Notes: a model not told the origin generated them from the sequence alone. Shown: positions 45,622 to 56,828, counted from the stretch's first letter. The stretch: DNA of 64,000 bases from Macellibacteroides fermentans (GCF_013409575.1 NZ_JACCCY010000001.1:186001-250000), one strand, 5' to 3'. A program made the numbers and translations.

Positions 45622-47103
45622 TTAGTATGCACGAGCAAATACAACCCTTTGTGCAGATGGCTTACCTGTAACCATACACACACCCGGAGTTTTATCTCCT
45701 TCCAAAGGAATACAACGTATTGTTGCCTTTGTTTCATTCTTAATAAGCTCTTCTGTCTCGGCAGTACCATCCCAATGCGCTAAGATAAATCCGCCATCTT
45801 CAATTTTTTGTTTGAATTCGTCGTAGCTATCAACAGAAACTGTATTTGCTGTACGATAATCGAATGCTTTCTTGAATATATTTTCCTGGATGTCGTCCAA
45901 TAAATTCTTAACATATGCTTCGATACCTTCGCAAGAAACTGTTTCTTTTTCGAGTTTATCCCTACGCATCACTTCAATGGTATTGTTCTCCAGGTCGCGA
46001 CCACCCATAGCCAGACGAACAGGTACACCCTTTAATTCGTATTCGGCAAATTTCCATCCCGGCTTTTTATTATCGGCATTGTCGTACTTAACAGAAATTC
46101 CTAAAGACTTAAGCCCTGCAACTATGCCTGAAATCTTTTCATCAATCAGTTTAAGTTGCTCATCATTCTTATAAATAGGAACAATCACAACCTGAATCGG
46201 AGCCAGCTTAGGAGGCAACACCAAACCATTGTCGTCTGAGTGAGACATAATCAAGGCTCCCATCAAACGGGTTGAAACACCCCAGGAAGTTGCCCAAACA
46301 TATTCACTCTTACCTGTTTTATCAATGTATTTTACATCGAATGCTTTGGCAAAATTCTGACCTAAAAAGTGAGATGTACCACTTTGCAAAGCTTTACCAT
46401 CCTGCATCAATCCTTCAATCGTATAAGTATCTAACGCTCCGGCAAAACGCTCGCTGGCAGATTTTACTCCCTTTACAACGGGCATAGCCATATATTTTTC
46501 TGCAAAATCGGCATATACTTCCAGCATTTGCCTTGCTTCCGCTTCTGCTTCATCCTTCGTTGCATGGGCAGTGTGGCCTTCTTGCCATAAAAATTCGGCT
46601 GTACGAAGGAATAAGCGGGTACGCATTTCCCAGCGAACAACATTGGCCCACTGATTTACCAGAATAGGAAGGTCACGATAAGATTGAATCCAGTTACGAT
46701 ATGTATTCCATATAATTGTTTCGGATGTGGGACGAACAATCAGTTCTTCTTCCAACTTAGCTTCAGGATCTACAACAACCCCTGTTCCATCGTGATTTGT
46801 TTTAAGACGGTAATGTGTTACTACAGCACATTCTTTAGCAAAACCTTCCACATGTTCGGCCTCCTTACTCAAGAATGACTTGGGAATAAACAACGGGAAA
46901 TAGGCATTGGAATGACCTGTTTCCTTAAATTTATCATCCAGAATACGTTGCATTTTTTCCCAGATGGCATAGCCATAAGGTTTAATTACCATACAACCTC
47001 GTACAGCAGAGTTTTCTGCCAAATCAGCCTTAATAACCAGATCCTGGTACCACTGCGAGTAACTTACACTACGGGGAGTGAGTTCTTTAAGCTCTTTTGC
47101 CAT
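45622..47103 (-). CDS. proS: prolyl-tRNA synthetase (archaeal/eukaryotic type)
   Basis: Class II synthetase of 493 residues without the YbaK-like editing insertion, so the ProS type 3 form rather than the roughly 570-residue bacterial form. Motif 2-type [21 protein letters not shown], motif 3 region [14 protein letters not shown], anticodon domain and the extra C-terminal domain. TACCTTTG promoter box at 47154-47161. Confidence 0.94.
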   Translation of the reverse strand: MAKELKELTPRSVSYSQWYQDLVIKADLAENSAVRGCMVIKPYGYAIWEKMQRILDDKFKETGHSNAYFPLFIPKSFLSKEAEHVEGFAKECAVVTHYRLKTNHDGTGVVVDPEAKLEEELIVRPTSETIIWNTYRNWIQSYRDLPILVNQWANVVRWEMRTRLFLRTAEFLWQEGHTAHATKDEAEAEARQMLEVYADFAEKYMAMPVVKGVKSASERFAGALDTYTIEGLMQDGKALQSGTSHFLGQNFAKAFDVKYIDKTGKSEYVWATSWGVSTRLMGALIMSHSDDNGLVLPPKLAPIQVVIVPIYKNDEQLKLIDEKISGIVAGLKSLGISVKYDNADNKKPGWKFAEYELKGVPVRLAMGGRDLENNTIEVMRRDKLEKETVSCEGIEAYVKNLLDDIQENIFKKAFDYRTANTVSVDSYDEFKQKIEDGGFILAHWDGTAETEELIKNETKATIRCIPLEGDKTPGVCMVTGKPSAQRVVFARAY

Positions 47104-47153
47104 TTTAATTTTCTAATATTATATTGTTTCTTTTTTACTTATCCAATAAGCTG

Positions 47154-47161
47154 CAAAGGTA
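47154..47161 (-). promoter_or_regulatory. -7 box of the proS promoter
   Basis: TACCTTTG on the minus strand, 51 bp before the proS start. Confidence 0.55.
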
Positions 47162-47194
47162 TAAAATTTAGCATAAGCTAACATACATTGAAGC

Positions 47195-47230
47195 ATATAA
47201 AAAGAGCTCAAAATATAAAAAGAGCTCTTT
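47195..47230 (-). terminator. hairpin with direct repeats upstream of proS
   Basis: Two copies of ATATAAAAAGAGCTC (47195-47209, 47213-47227) 18 bp apart; AAAGAGCTC and GAGCTCTTT can pair. On the minus strand the stem is followed by TTTTTATAT, so it can act as a second terminator behind panB. Confidence 0.45.
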
Positions 47231-47269
47231 CTCTGTTTGAGGATAATATATGTAACTTATTTGCCAACT

Positions 47270-47302
47270 AAAAGGGAGTCTCTGTTGGTGAGACTCCCTT
47301 TT
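47270..47302 (-). terminator. terminator after panB
   Basis: Perfect 13-bp stem AAAAGGGAGTCTC / GAGACTCCCTTTT with a 7-nt loop. Confidence 0.8.
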
Positions 47303-47327
47303 ACCTTGAAACTTATGAGCGATAAAA

Positions 47328-48149
47328 TTAATATTGCTCTTTTTCGTTTGGGAAATCAGATGTTTTCACATCTTTGATATAGCTTTTTACCGCCTTGGTA
47401 ATCTCTTCGTGAAGATTGGCATATTTACGCAAGAAACGAGGTGAGAAACCTTGGTTGATACCCAACATGTCGTGCATAACCAAAACTTGTCCATCAACAC
47501 CCCCTCCTGCTCCGATTCCAATAATTGGAATTGTAAGTTCGGAAGCAACACGTGCAGCCAATTTCGCTGGTATTTTTTCCAGTACAATTGCAAAGCAACC
47601 TATTTCTTCCAGAAAATGAGCATCTTCAATTAGCTTATTTGCTTCGGCCTCTTCTTTGGCCCGAACAGTATATGTGCCAAATTTATTGATAGATTGTGGC
47701 GTTAAACCCAGATGTCCCATGATTGGAATACCGGCCGATAAGATACGTTCAAGTGATTCACGTATTTCAGAACCTCCTTCCAGCTTTAAGCAATCTGCAC
47801 CGGTTTCTTTCATGATACGCACAGCCGAAGCTAAAGCTACTTTAGCATCTCCCTGGTAAGTACCGAATGGCATATCTACAACCACAAGGGCTCTTTTTAC
47901 AGCTTTTACGACCGAAGTTCCATGGTAAATCATCTGATCTAAAGTCATAGGAAGAGTTGTTACATTTCCAGCCATAACATTTGAAGCAGAGTCACCCACT
48001 AAAATTACATCCATTCCAGCCTCGTCAATAACTTTGGCCATTGAATAGTCATAAGCAGTCAACATGGAAACTTTCTCTCCTCTCTGTTTCATCTCTACGA
48101 GACGATGAGTCGTCACTTTTCTGTTATCTTCCGATTGATGTACTGACAT
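47328..48149 (-). CDS. panB: ketopantoate hydroxymethyltransferase
   Basis: Converts 2-oxoisovalerate and methylene-THF to ketopantoate in pantothenate/CoA synthesis. 273 residues, TIM-barrel. Seen: [22 protein letters not shown] (metal-binding Asp), [22 protein letters not shown] and the catalytic Glu region (VLEKIP). Ends in a terminator; promoter box at 48180-48187. panC is not beside it. Confidence 0.94.
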   Translation of the reverse strand: MSVHQSEDNRKVTTHRLVEMKQRGEKVSMLTAYDYSMAKVIDEAGMDVILVGDSASNVMAGNVTTLPMTLDQMIYHGTSVVKAVKRALVVVDMPFGTYQGDAKVALASAVRIMKETGADCLKLEGGSEIRESLERILSAGIPIMGHLGLTPQSINKFGTYTVRAKEEAEANKLIEDAHFLEEIGCFAIVLEKIPAKLAARVASELTIPIIGIGAGGGVDGQVLVMHDMLGINQGFSPRFLRKYANLHEEITKAVKSYIKDVKTSDFPNEKEQY

Positions 48150-48179
48150 TATTTATCATTTTTTTATTATAGGATGCCG

Positions 48180-48187
48180 CAAAGGTA
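48180..48187 (-). promoter_or_regulatory. -7 box of the panB promoter
   Basis: TACCTTTG on the minus strand, 31 bp before the panB start. Confidence 0.55.
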
Positions 48188-48394
48188 TCTATTTTATTTT
48201 TATATTTGTGGTAGTCTGAGGATATTTAACTGACCATCAGTTTATTTTGAAGACTCTCGCATGAAAAGGGCAATGGATAAGTAAGTAGAAAGTGCTTAGA
48301 TACACTTAGTTTTTCATGCATTCAAATAACTCTGTTATCTATTTGCAAAGATAAGATTTACATGTTAATTAGCAAAAGATTAAAATAGTTTTCT

Positions 48395-48445
48395 GCTATA
48401 AACACAAAAGGCTTTCTTACTCGGAAAGCCTTTTGTGTTTATAGC
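48395..48445. terminator. 22-bp perfect hairpin after the broken lipoprotein gene
   Basis: GCTATAAACACAAAAGGC.. pairs perfectly over 22 bp with its complement (48424-48445); loop of 7. No long T-tract follows outside the stem, but AAAAGG / CCTTTT lies inside it. Confidence 0.7.
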
Positions 48446-48456
48446 ACTATTTCAAA

Positions 48457-49009
48457 TTATTCCTTTACCCTTCTAGGAAAATAACATTTTGTTCCGTCCG
48501 GTGAAAGGAAAAAATCAAATGTTTCCGTTGCCCTCTTATTTGTTATCGGTTCGTCGATTGAATAAGTACATCGAACAATAATCATCAAAATATCGCTTGC
48601 ATCTCTGTTCTCGTATCTTTCAAGTCCTTCTGGTGTGGTTTCTTTAAGCACATTAATCTGTTCTTTTGTTTTGTCAATGCTGGACTGATAAGAATTTATC
48701 ATAGTTTGAGATGGTCTATAGGCGGCCTTCGCTTTTTCAATGTTTTCCGTAAATAAGCTAACAGTTTTTTCAAGTGAGGCCATCTGCTTGTCCCTCTCGG
48801 TATTAAAATTGTCTGTGATTATTTTAATACTATCCATAACGGTTACGCGGCGTACGTCTTCCAGCTTTTCCACTTTAAAATTCATATTCAATTTCATTCC
48901 TCTACTGTCGGTTTGCGCGAAATCGGCAATTACTTTTTCATATTTTCCCGTTGTACCCTCCACAGGAGAACAAAAGGGAAACCAATGATAACAAAATGAT
49001 TCTTTTCAT
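48457..49009 (-). pseudogene. lipoprotein gene broken by a frameshift
   Basis: From the ATG at 49009 the frame encodes a textbook lipoprotein start (MKRIILLSLVSLLFSCGG) and stops after 23 codons. From about 48963 a second frame, one base over, encodes 168 more residues starting EGTTGKYEKVIADF. Dropping one base near 48953-48957 joins them as SCGGTTGKYEKV. The body has a coiled-coil-like middle (about residues 55-110) and is not a family I recognise. A GTG start at 48963 would give an uncapped cytosolic protein, which is less likely. Either a real frameshift or a sequencing error. Confidence 0.7.
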
Positions 49010-49037
49010 CTTCTTATTTTTTTTAAGTCTGTTGCTA

Positions 49038-49910
49038 TTATTTCTTATCGTTGTCTTTATCTTTTCCCCCAGGCTTGGTATTCTCCATCCGTTTACGTAT
49101 TTCTTCCCGCAGGCGGTCAAGGAATGGTGTGGGCTGGTTACGGATACGCATATCATAGAAATTGCGGGCTATATTGTTACCCAGATCTATATTGAATATA
49201 CTCTCAAAATAAGCTGCAATCTGTATTATGGGGATTTTCCCGTTGTTAAAGCAGCCTTCGGTATCAAGAGCATAAATCAATTCGATGAGATCGGTTTTAC
49301 TGCCCGTCCATGTCAACTTTACTTTCGGGAAAGAAGTTGCGCTGGGTTTTTGCATATAATTATCCAGCAGTTCCAGTTCCGAAAGCAGATATGCCTGCAG
49401 CATATCATTTGCCATAATCTTGGCAACTTTAAAATCCGCGTTAGTCGAAAACTGCGGATCGCGTTCATAGTAGAACGTTTCAAGATATTGTTCAGTATCG
49501 GGTTGACCGCGAACGAAATAGGCAGCATCAAGGTATGTCGCGCCCGAACGATAATACCGATAAAAGTCCAATATCTTGTCGTTGAAATCCTGAATGACGT
49601 CCAGTTTCTTTTTCAGGTATTCCTTTTGAGCCTCCACGCTGGCAACCGGACGGTGCATCTCGATATTATATACTTTCCTGTAATAGATCAGGTGGCAGAA
49701 TATTTTAGGTTTTACCTCTTTGAAAAAGAGTATTTCCTCATCTTCATTCTGAAACTGGTATGCTATGATAAATTCCTTCAATCGGTCGAAACCCTCACCC
49801 AATACATGGGAGGCATCGAGAGACTTTTTCAGGATATTCTTATCTTCGGCTTCGATCTGCTGAATCTGCTGCCTGATCTCCTTTTGTAGTTTATCGATAA
49901 AATTTATCAT
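49038..49910 (-). CDS. rteC: RteC-domain protein
   Basis: 290 residues. The C-terminal two thirds match RteC, the regulator that promotes excision of CTnDOT-type conjugative transposons under RteA/RteB control: KLTWTGSKTDLIELIYALDTEGCFNNG followed by a helix-turn-helix-like stretch and FYDMRIR (shown here in part). The tail is very charged (KPGGKDKDNDKK). RteC-like genes outside complete elements usually mark former or present conjugative elements. No integrase or tra gene is in this window. Confidence 0.85.
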   Translation of the reverse strand: MINFIDKLQKEIRQQIQQIEAEDKNILKKSLDASHVLGEGFDRLKEFIIAYQFQNEDEEILFFKEVKPKIFCHLIYYRKVYNIEMHRPVASVEAQKEYLKKKLDVIQDFNDKILDFYRYYRSGATYLDAAYFVRGQPDTEQYLETFYYERDPQFSTNADFKVAKIMANDMLQAYLLSELELLDNYMQKPSATSFPKVKLTWTGSKTDLIELIYALDTEGCFNNGKIPIIQIAAYFESIFNIDLGNNIARNFYDMRIRNQPTPFLDRLREEIRKRMENTKPGGKDKDNDKK

Positions 49911-50008
49911 GATTATAAATTGAAGTTCTTAATATTTTTATGGCTTCATAAGGTATTACTTGTATATTAAATGTATATGCTAAACCTACTCTATATGTGC
50001 CAGAACAA

Positions 50009-50181
50009 CCTATAGGCGGTGCTGCATAAGGAATTCCTTTAAAACTGAAAACTGGCAATATTTCCGTCTGACACTCCGCGTACAATTCCGTAGTTGGTAC
50101 GAACTTTAAGCGCTGTAGCATCTTTGTCAACTGCTTCTTGAGCTTGCAATGCGCTAGTAATAACAATAATGCTTTTTTCAT
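50009..50181 (-). pseudogene. N-terminal remnant of a carboxylesterase
   Basis: An open frame (49891-50181) begins like a signal peptide (MKKALLLLLA). Reading in the second frame then gives ALQAQEAVDKDATALKV, TNYGIVRGVSDGNIASF, and the first frame again gives [13 protein letters not shown]. These match the start of the full carboxylesterase at 56829-58451 ([13 protein letters not shown]). Two frameshifts are present, the second from a 7-bp duplication (AGTTTTC / AGTTTTA). Similarity stops near 50009, where the rest of the enzyme is missing and unrelated sequence leads into rteC. Confidence 0.75.
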
Positions 50182-50368
50182 ATTGAACGTTTAAAATGAT
50201 TATCTATTAGCCGTGAATTTGTATATAACCTGTAAAAGGCAGAGTTACTATTCCCAAGCTATTTTTACGAATATTCAATCACATGTTTTCATCCTTTCAG
50301 ACATTATTGATAATGCTTTAGTCGGTCAGTACATTAGAGTCCTTCAAAGATTTTGAAATCATACTATG

Positions 50369-51040
50369 TTATTCAATCTTAGCTATTCTTTGTATCATTG
50401 TTACTCCCAGATCAAAAGCAGCTTTACAATCCAATGGAAATTGTGTACGACGATATTCGGACTTTTCATTTTCATCCCAATAAGTTGCAACATATTTGTT
50501 ATAGTCCGTATATTGATAGGTATTATATGCACAAAGCCTTTCCGGTTGTTGTCCGAATACATTCCAAACATACCTTTCAATTTCGTTTAAGATAACCGGA
50601 TAATTGCCTTTTTCCATGATATCCTTAGTCACATTCATCGTATAAATAAAAGCAGTCTGTAAACTTTTAGGAGCAAGATTGCCTTCATGTTCAGCATCAA
50701 ATGAAAGATACTGATATATAAGTCTTTCAAGAAATCCGCGCAATTGTGCGGTAATTTCATGAAAATATATCGGTGAGCCAAAGACAACAATATCTGCATG
50801 AGAAACCATTTCTAAAAGGTCTGTTATATCATCACGTACAATACATTTACCATATGTGGAACCTTTTCGATGACAGGCAAAACAACTTATACACCCTTGA
50901 TATTTGTAATCGTATAAATGAAAAAAATTAGTCTTAATATCTTTGCCTGTTGATGAAGCACCTTCAATGAAATTTTTCAACATTGTAGCTGTATTCCATT
51001 TTTTTCGAGGGCTTCCGTTAATGACTGTAACTTTAATCAT
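50369..51040 (-). CDS. NADPH-dependent FMN reductase / flavodoxin-like protein
   Basis: 223 residues, cytosolic. Flavodoxin fold: INGSPRKKWNTATML phosphate loop (about 8-22), GSPIYFHEITAQLRGFLER flavin-contact block. A GCISCFACH segment with a further Cys (GKCIVRDD) is the pattern of iron-sulfur flavoproteins/multimeric flavodoxins. It has no signal peptide, unlike the flavodoxin at 60172. Lies 19 bp downstream of the aldo/keto reductase gene. Confidence 0.82.
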   Translation of the reverse strand: MIKVTVINGSPRKKWNTATMLKNFIEGASSTGKDIKTNFFHLYDYKYQGCISCFACHRKGSTYGKCIVRDDITDLLEMVSHADIVVFGSPIYFHEITAQLRGFLERLIYQYLSFDAEHEGNLAPKSLQTAFIYTMNVTKDIMEKGNYPVILNEIERYVWNVFGQQPERLCAYNTYQYTDYNKYVATYWDENEKSEYRRTQFPLDCKAAFDLGVTMIQRIAKIE

Positions 51041-51059
51041 TCCTCTATTCTTTTCTTAT

Positions 51060-51914
51060 TTACTTTTTCTTAAAAGAAGACATCCATTTGACTATTTCCG
51101 GATCGCGATGGCTGAAAAATAAACTTTTATTCGTATCCAAGGATTTAATCATTTCCATGTCTTCTGCTAACAGTTCAAAATCGAACACATTGATATTTTC
51201 AATTATCCGTTCTTTTTTTACAGATTTAGGAATCACGACCACACCACGCTGGATTAACCAACGAAGTATAACCTGGGCGACAGACTTATTATATTTCTTA
51301 CCAATCTCCAGCAATTTCTCATTCTGAAACAAGTTATTCTTTCCTTCGGCAAACGGAGCCCAAGATTCCATCTGTACACCGTTTTCTTTCAAAAACTTCA
51401 GGTCTTCTTCTCGTTGGTAAAAAGGATGAGTTTCAATCTGGTTTACAGCGGGTGCAATCTCATTGTTTGCTAACAAATCCATTACCCTGTCAGTATAGAA
51501 ATTACTTATACCTATAGCCCGTATTTTACCTTGTCTGTTAAGTTCTTCCATCGCTCGCCACGAACCATATACATCTCCAAATGGTTGATGAATCAGATAT
51601 AGGTCAAGATAATCAACTTGCAGTTTATTCATAGATAATTCTGCAGCTTTTAATGTCTGTTCATATCCGGCATCGGCAATCCATAGCTTAGTCGTGATAA
51701 ACAAGTCTTTTCTATCTATGCCGCTTTCATGGATGGCTTCGCCTATAGCTTCCTCATTTTGGTAGGCAGCAGCCGTATCGATAGAACGGTAACCTGCTTC
51801 GATAGCAGTTAATACTGTTTGTTTACACTCTTTAAAATCAGGTATCTTGTAAACACCGATTCCTAAAACAGGCATTTCAACACCATTATTTAATTTTACT
51901 TTTTCCATTTTCAA
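51060..51914 (-). CDS. aldo/keto reductase (2,5-didehydrogluconate reductase-like)
   Basis: 284 residues, NADPH-dependent, cytosolic. AKR tetrad: Asp in [12 protein letters not shown], Tyr in the same block, Lys in TTKLWI and His in [14 protein letters not shown] near the C-terminus is the NADP-binding loop. The substrate is unknown. A 127-bp gap separates it from the SDR gene upstream, so a promoter may lie there, but I saw no TAnnTTTG box. Confidence 0.88.
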   Translation of the reverse strand: MKMEKVKLNNGVEMPVLGIGVYKIPDFKECKQTVLTAIEAGYRSIDTAAAYQNEEAIGEAIHESGIDRKDLFITTKLWIADAGYEQTLKAAELSMNKLQVDYLDLYLIHQPFGDVYGSWRAMEELNRQGKIRAIGISNFYTDRVMDLLANNEIAPAVNQIETHPFYQREEDLKFLKENGVQMESWAPFAEGKNNLFQNEKLLEIGKKYNKSVAQVILRWLIQRGVVVIPKSVKKERIIENINVFDFELLAEDMEMIKSLDTNKSLFFSHRDPEIVKWMSSFKKK

Positions 51915-52041
51915 TTTATTTTAATTATATCCTTGAACGAATATTTTTTCATTCTTTGAATTGTCCTTACATAGCCAAACAAATAAACTCTATAACATAT
52001 ACGATCTTTCATTACTCTACCCCTCCCAATTTTTCAAAGCT

Positions 52042-52683
52042 TTAATAAAAAGAAGGTTTGTCCCAATTGGTATCGGGTTCGCTTACACCGATGCTTGATT
52101 TTATATATTTTCCTCCTTGATCTTTTAATATGTCTACGATCAACTGCGAAACGGCTTGACGGGTTACTTGTGCTCCTTGAAAGGGTTCACCTTTATTTGT
52201 AAGGTGATATTTACAGTTGCCGGGCTGGTTGTATAGCCAGGTAAGACGCAGAATAGTATAGTCCAGTTCGGGAGTTTCCACCAGTGCAACAGTATCTTTA
52301 TGGAGCTGAATACCTCTGTCACCTACCATGCGACGATTCCAATCGCCGAAAGCTCCCGGTACTTCATCATAAATCCCCAGAATGGATGCTGCAATAATCC
52401 GTTTTACACCGACTGCTTTCATCGCTTTTACAATGGTTTCAACACCTTTCTTATCGTTCATGTCATTGAGATAGATGGCATCAACGCCTTTCATGGCATC
52501 CACCAAATGAGCATAATCCGAAAAATCACCGTTAGCCAGCGATACCCTTTCGGAAGCCAGGTCTTTTAATCTGTTGGAAGCGTTGCGGGCATATAGTACC
52601 AAATCATTCTCAGTCTGTTCGATAAGGTCTTTAGCAAGCATACGCCCAATTTGCCCTGCCGCCCCCAATATTAATATTTTCAT
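52042..52683 (-). CDS. NAD(P)-binding Rossmann protein (atypical SDR)
   Basis: 213 residues. Begins ILILGAAGQIGRMLAKDL with the GxxGxxG dinucleotide motif, followed by YARNASNR and NGDFSDYAHLVDAMKGVDAIYL, the pattern of NmrA/atypical SDR proteins. It lacks a clear YxxxK. The function is likely a reductase, quinone oxidoreductase or regulator (open). 12 bp downstream of the classical SDR gene. Confidence 0.8.
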   Translation of the reverse strand: MKILILGAAGQIGRMLAKDLIEQTENDLVLYARNASNRLKDLASERVSLANGDFSDYAHLVDAMKGVDAIYLNDMNDKKGVETIVKAMKAVGVKRIIAASILGIYDEVPGAFGDWNRRMVGDRGIQLHKDTVALVETPELDYTILRLTWLYNQPGNCKYHLTNKGEPFQGAQVTRQAVSQLIVDILKDQGGKYIKSSIGVSEPDTNWDKPSFY

Positions 52684-52694
52684 TTATTATATCA

Positions 52695-53447
52695 TTATAG
52701 TTGTTGAACAGTAGGTCTGAATAATACTTCGTTTACATCCACATCTTCGGGTTGACTGATAACAAATGATACAGTCCTTGCAAACGAATCAGCAGGTATC
52801 GCATTTTGTTCGTAATATTTATGGATACCCTCGGCTATATCAGGTGCGGTAATACTATTGGGCAAATCAGTCGCAACCGCTCCCGGCGAAATTACTGCCA
52901 CGCGAATATTGTATGGTTTTACCTCCTGCCTCAATGCTTCTGAAATTACACGGACAGCATATTTTGTAGCCGAATAAACAGCTCCGCCCGGACTGATTGT
53001 ATGACCTGCTACTGAAGATACGTTGATAAATTGCCCCGATTTTTGTTCTTTCATATATGGCAGGGCTGCTGCAATACCATATAAAACTCCTTTGATATTA
53101 ACATCAATGGCTTGATTCCAGTCGTCTATCTTAAGATATTCCAATGGAGAGAGCGGCATTAATCCGGCATTGTTAATCATCACATCAATACGCCCGAATT
53201 CTTGAACGGCGGCATCTACCAGTTTTTTTACCTGCAGATGATCTGTTACATCTGTTTCAACGGCAAGAGCCTTTCCCCCATTCTTAATCAGTTCGTTTGC
53301 CAATGTGTCAATACGGTCTTTACGACGTGCTCCTAATACGACAACTGCTCCCTGTCCTGAAAGATAGCGTGCTGTTGATTCTCCTAAGCCGCTACTGGCT
53401 CCTGTGATTACAGCTACTTTTCCTGTTATATTTTCGATCTTGCTCAT
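52695..53447 (-). CDS. classical short-chain dehydrogenase/reductase
   Basis: 250 residues with every classical SDR motif: GASSGLG (16-22), NNAG (92-95), Ser144/145, Tyr158 and Lys162 in YSATK. NADP preference is suggested by Arg41-Arg42 after the second strand. Substrate not predictable. Cytosolic. Confidence 0.9.
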   Translation of the reverse strand: MSKIENITGKVAVITGASSGLGESTARYLSGQGAVVVLGARRKDRIDTLANELIKNGGKALAVETDVTDHLQVKKLVDAAVQEFGRIDVMINNAGLMPLSPLEYLKIDDWNQAIDVNIKGVLYGIAAALPYMKEQKSGQFINVSSVAGHTISPGGAVYSATKYAVRVISEALRQEVKPYNIRVAVISPGAVATDLPNSITAPDIAEGIHKYYEQNAIPADSFARTVSFVISQPEDVDVNEVLFRPTVQQL

Positions 53448-53473
53448 ATTTCTTTTTATAATTATTGAAAACT

Positions 53474-53998
53474 CTATTTCTTATAGCTGTTATATTCTTC
53501 ATCGGTCACAGGTTCCATCCAAACAACCGAACCTTTATGAGATTGTGAAGTGATAGCTATGTGTGTAAATTCACTATCAGGAGATGCACCGTGCCAATGG
53601 ATAACATCGGGTAATATTTCAACCACATCTCCGACATTAAGTAGTTGTATTGGTTTTTCTTTTTCCTGATAATATCCTGTTCCTTTTGTACAAAGCAGGA
53701 TTTGACCTCCAGGATGTGAATGCCAGTTATTTCTTACACCAGGTTCAAATACTACATTTCCAATTGTCAAATCAAAATTATCTTTGTCGGTAACCAACAT
53801 TTGAAGCCATGCTGTCCCACTGAAATAATCGTTATTGATGGCTTCTCCTTTGGGAAATATCTGATTTATTTCATTGCTACTTGAAGTTTCCATTTTATCA
53901 TTGTTTTTTTGATTATTACAACAAGCAGTAAATGCCAAATTTACTGCTAATAACACAGAGACAAGAGGTAGAATAGATTTTATTTTATATTTCATCAT
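53474..53998 (-). CDS. cupin-domain lipoprotein
   Basis: 174 residues: lipobox FTAC (Cys25 or so), Asn/Lys linker, then a cupin with metal-ligand motifs: NWHSHPGGQ (His pair, then Gln) and [17 protein letters not shown] (Glu/His). The alternative start is the second ATG. This type of cupin often lies beside carboxymuconolactone decarboxylase and SDR genes. Being a lipoprotein, it should work outside the cytosol. Starts 9 bp after the hydrolase gene upstream. Confidence 0.82.
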   Translation of the reverse strand: MMKYKIKSILPLVSVLLAVNLAFTACCNNQKNNDKMETSSSNEINQIFPKGEAINNDYFSGTAWLQMLVTDKDNFDLTIGNVVFEPGVRNNWHSHPGGQILLCTKGTGYYQEKEKPIQLLNVGDVVEILPDVIHWHGASPDSEFTHIAITSQSHKGSVVWMEPVTDEEYNSYKK

Positions 53999-54006
53999 TC
54001 TGAATT

Positions 54007-55056
54007 TTAAAGGTTCGTTTGATAGAAGTTTACTAATTTATTTACGGCTTGCGATACATATTCGGGTTTCCAATAGGTTTGTATATGAGTAGCTCCATCA
54101 ATCAAAAATAACTCTTTGTTTTTTGCATTGGTAGCTTTGCTAAACGCCTCGTCTGTCATATATTTCGTATCGGCTTTGCTTCCGGCTATCATCAACAAAG
54201 GCTGATTGATTAAATCCATATTTGCAGCAGCATCCCAAGTCATTAAGTCGAGCAGGCTACTCATTGTATATAGAAAGGTAGAGTTTGGATGTGCATAGGT
54301 TCTATAATAATACAGGTATCCTTCCCTGTACAGGTCAGTCGATGTTCTAGCTATTTCTTCGTCTGTAATACTTGCTACACCTGCATAAATGATTTTACCA
54401 CCTGCGGCTTCTTGAGCTCTAGCATCTGTGGCTTGTTGTAACCGCTCCTGTATGGTAGCCAATTGAGAATTCTGAAATCCGTTACGTCTTACTTCACCCG
54501 AATTGAACATACTTAATGTTGCTACTGCCTTAAATCGTTTGTCAGACTGGGTTGCCTTTAAAGTATAACCCCCTCCGCCACAAATACCAAGAATGCCCAA
54601 ACGGTTTGCATCTACCCCTTTATATTGGGTAATAAAGTCTGCCATACCGTGAATGTCTTCAGTACGGTAGGCAGGATTATCCGTATGACGCGGTTCTCCG
54701 CCGCTTGCTCCCTGATATGCTGCATCTGCGGCAAGGGTTATATATCCTGCTTCCGCTAAACGCTGTGCATATAATCCCGCGGTCTGCTCTTTGACACCAC
54801 CATTTGGATGCGCTACCACCACAGCAGGATACTTTTTAGAAGGGTCATAACCGGCAGGTGTATAAACATTTGCAGCAATATCAATCCCGTTTAGTTTATA
54901 CGATACGGGGTGAATATTTGCTTTTCCTTTTACATTTTCTGTAATTGCTCCTTCATATACCAAAGTATATGGATTTTGTTTTTGTGTTGTTTGAGCATTT
55001 GCTGTGCTTATTGTCAATGACATAGCTATTGCGATTATTAAAATTAATGTTTTCAT
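54007..55056 (-). CDS. exported alpha/beta hydrolase (YcjY-like, Cys nucleophile)
   Basis: 349 residues, signal peptide (ends ANA-Q). Dienelactone-hydrolase-like fold with nucleophile elbow GICGGG (Cys159), a catalytic Asp in the later part and His in DGATHIQTYW (about 327). It resembles YcjY/DLH-like hydrolases; the substrate is unknown. 11 bp downstream of the CMD-like gene. Confidence 0.82.
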   Translation of the reverse strand: MKTLILIIAIAMSLTISTANAQTTQKQNPYTLVYEGAITENVKGKANIHPVSYKLNGIDIAANVYTPAGYDPSKKYPAVVVAHPNGGVKEQTAGLYAQRLAEAGYITLAADAAYQGASGGEPRHTDNPAYRTEDIHGMADFITQYKGVDANRLGILGICGGGGYTLKATQSDKRFKAVATLSMFNSGEVRRNGFQNSQLATIQERLQQATDARAQEAAGGKIIYAGVASITDEEIARTSTDLYREGYLYYYRTYAHPNSTFLYTMSSLLDLMTWDAAANMDLINQPLLMIAGSKADTKYMTDEAFSKATNAKNKELFLIDGATHIQTYWKPEYVSQAVNKLVNFYQTNL

Positions 55057-55067
55057 TATTGTTTTAT

Positions 55068-55784
55068 TTAGTTATTTCTTGTTTTTAGAATTTCATCCAG
55101 TACTTTTTGCGCATCGGATGCTTTTTCTTCTCCAATGGCTGATTTAATAACCTTTACAAATTCTTGCAACTGTCCAGGCGTTAGACCAACATTTAACGAA
55201 ATGGTTAAATGGCCTTTGAGCATAGGTTCTGCATCACCAATAGCACTGATTACGGAAATCGTAACTAATTCTCTTTGGGCATAGGTCAAAACATCGCGTT
55301 CGAATATATCTGCAAACAAATGCTCTTTGAGGAAAGTGTCTATTGTAGGGGCAAAAGCCGAATAACCCGAAAGCGTATCGGGCTGCGGTGCGCCTGTCAG
55401 TTCGCCCAGAATCTTTTTTCCACGTTCGTACTTACTGCCTTCTTCATTAATCGGCGATGCTTCCCGTCCCGGATTGTCATTAATACCATTGGCTTTACGC
55501 TCATCCAATACAGTCATAAAGGTTTGCAGCCCCCGAATACTTCTCGGAAATCCACAGTAAGCATACAAGTGTACCAATCCTTCTTTTATTTCGTTGACGG
55601 TCAGACCGGCTTCGAGACCTGCAACAAGTTCCGGTTTTAGTCTTTCTAAATCTCCTTTGGCAGTAAGTGCGGAGATCGTAATTATCTTTTCTTGTTTCTT
55701 ATCTAACATATCATTCTGTGCATTTGCGTTACCTGATATCCCCAATAATATCGTAATTATACAGATCAAATTCACTTTTATCAT
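55068..55784 (-). CDS. exported carboxymuconolactone-decarboxylase-like protein, two CMD domains
   Basis: 238 residues: signal peptide (ends NANA-Q), CMD repeat 1 (about 28-100; LVHLYAYCGFPRSIRG) and repeat 2 (about 160-235; RELVTISVISAIGDAEPML). The AhpD CxxC pair is absent. Family roles include gamma-carboxymuconolactone decarboxylase and peroxidase-like activities; which applies here is unknown. Confidence 0.85.
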   Translation of the reverse strand: MIKVNLICIITILLGISGNANAQNDMLDKKQEKIITISALTAKGDLERLKPELVAGLEAGLTVNEIKEGLVHLYAYCGFPRSIRGLQTFMTVLDERKANGINDNPGREASPINEEGSKYERGKKILGELTGAPQPDTLSGYSAFAPTIDTFLKEHLFADIFERDVLTYAQRELVTISVISAIGDAEPMLKGHLTISLNVGLTPGQLQEFVKVIKSAIGEEKASDAQKVLDEILKTRNN

Positions 55785-55820
55785 AACCGATTTATTAAAT
55801 ATTTTTTACTCAATCATTCT

Positions 55821-56816
<996 letters not shown>

Positions 56817-56828
56817 TTAATTCCGATG

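Larger units (their letters stand above)
48150..48456. other. 307-bp intergenic region
   Basis: Holds a promoter box for panB (TACCTTTG on the minus strand, 48180-48187) and a long terminator hairpin at 48395-48445. I see no gene between them. Confidence 0.5.

Noticed and set aside
47195-47227. 15-bp direct repeat as a regulator binding site for proS
   Set aside because: Better explained as a terminator-like hairpin region behind panB; the repeats are simple AT-rich sequence around GAGCTC.
48951-49889. 312-codon open frame antisense to rteC
   Set aside because: A mirror of the RteC frame; the RteC family match on the other strand explains the open frame.
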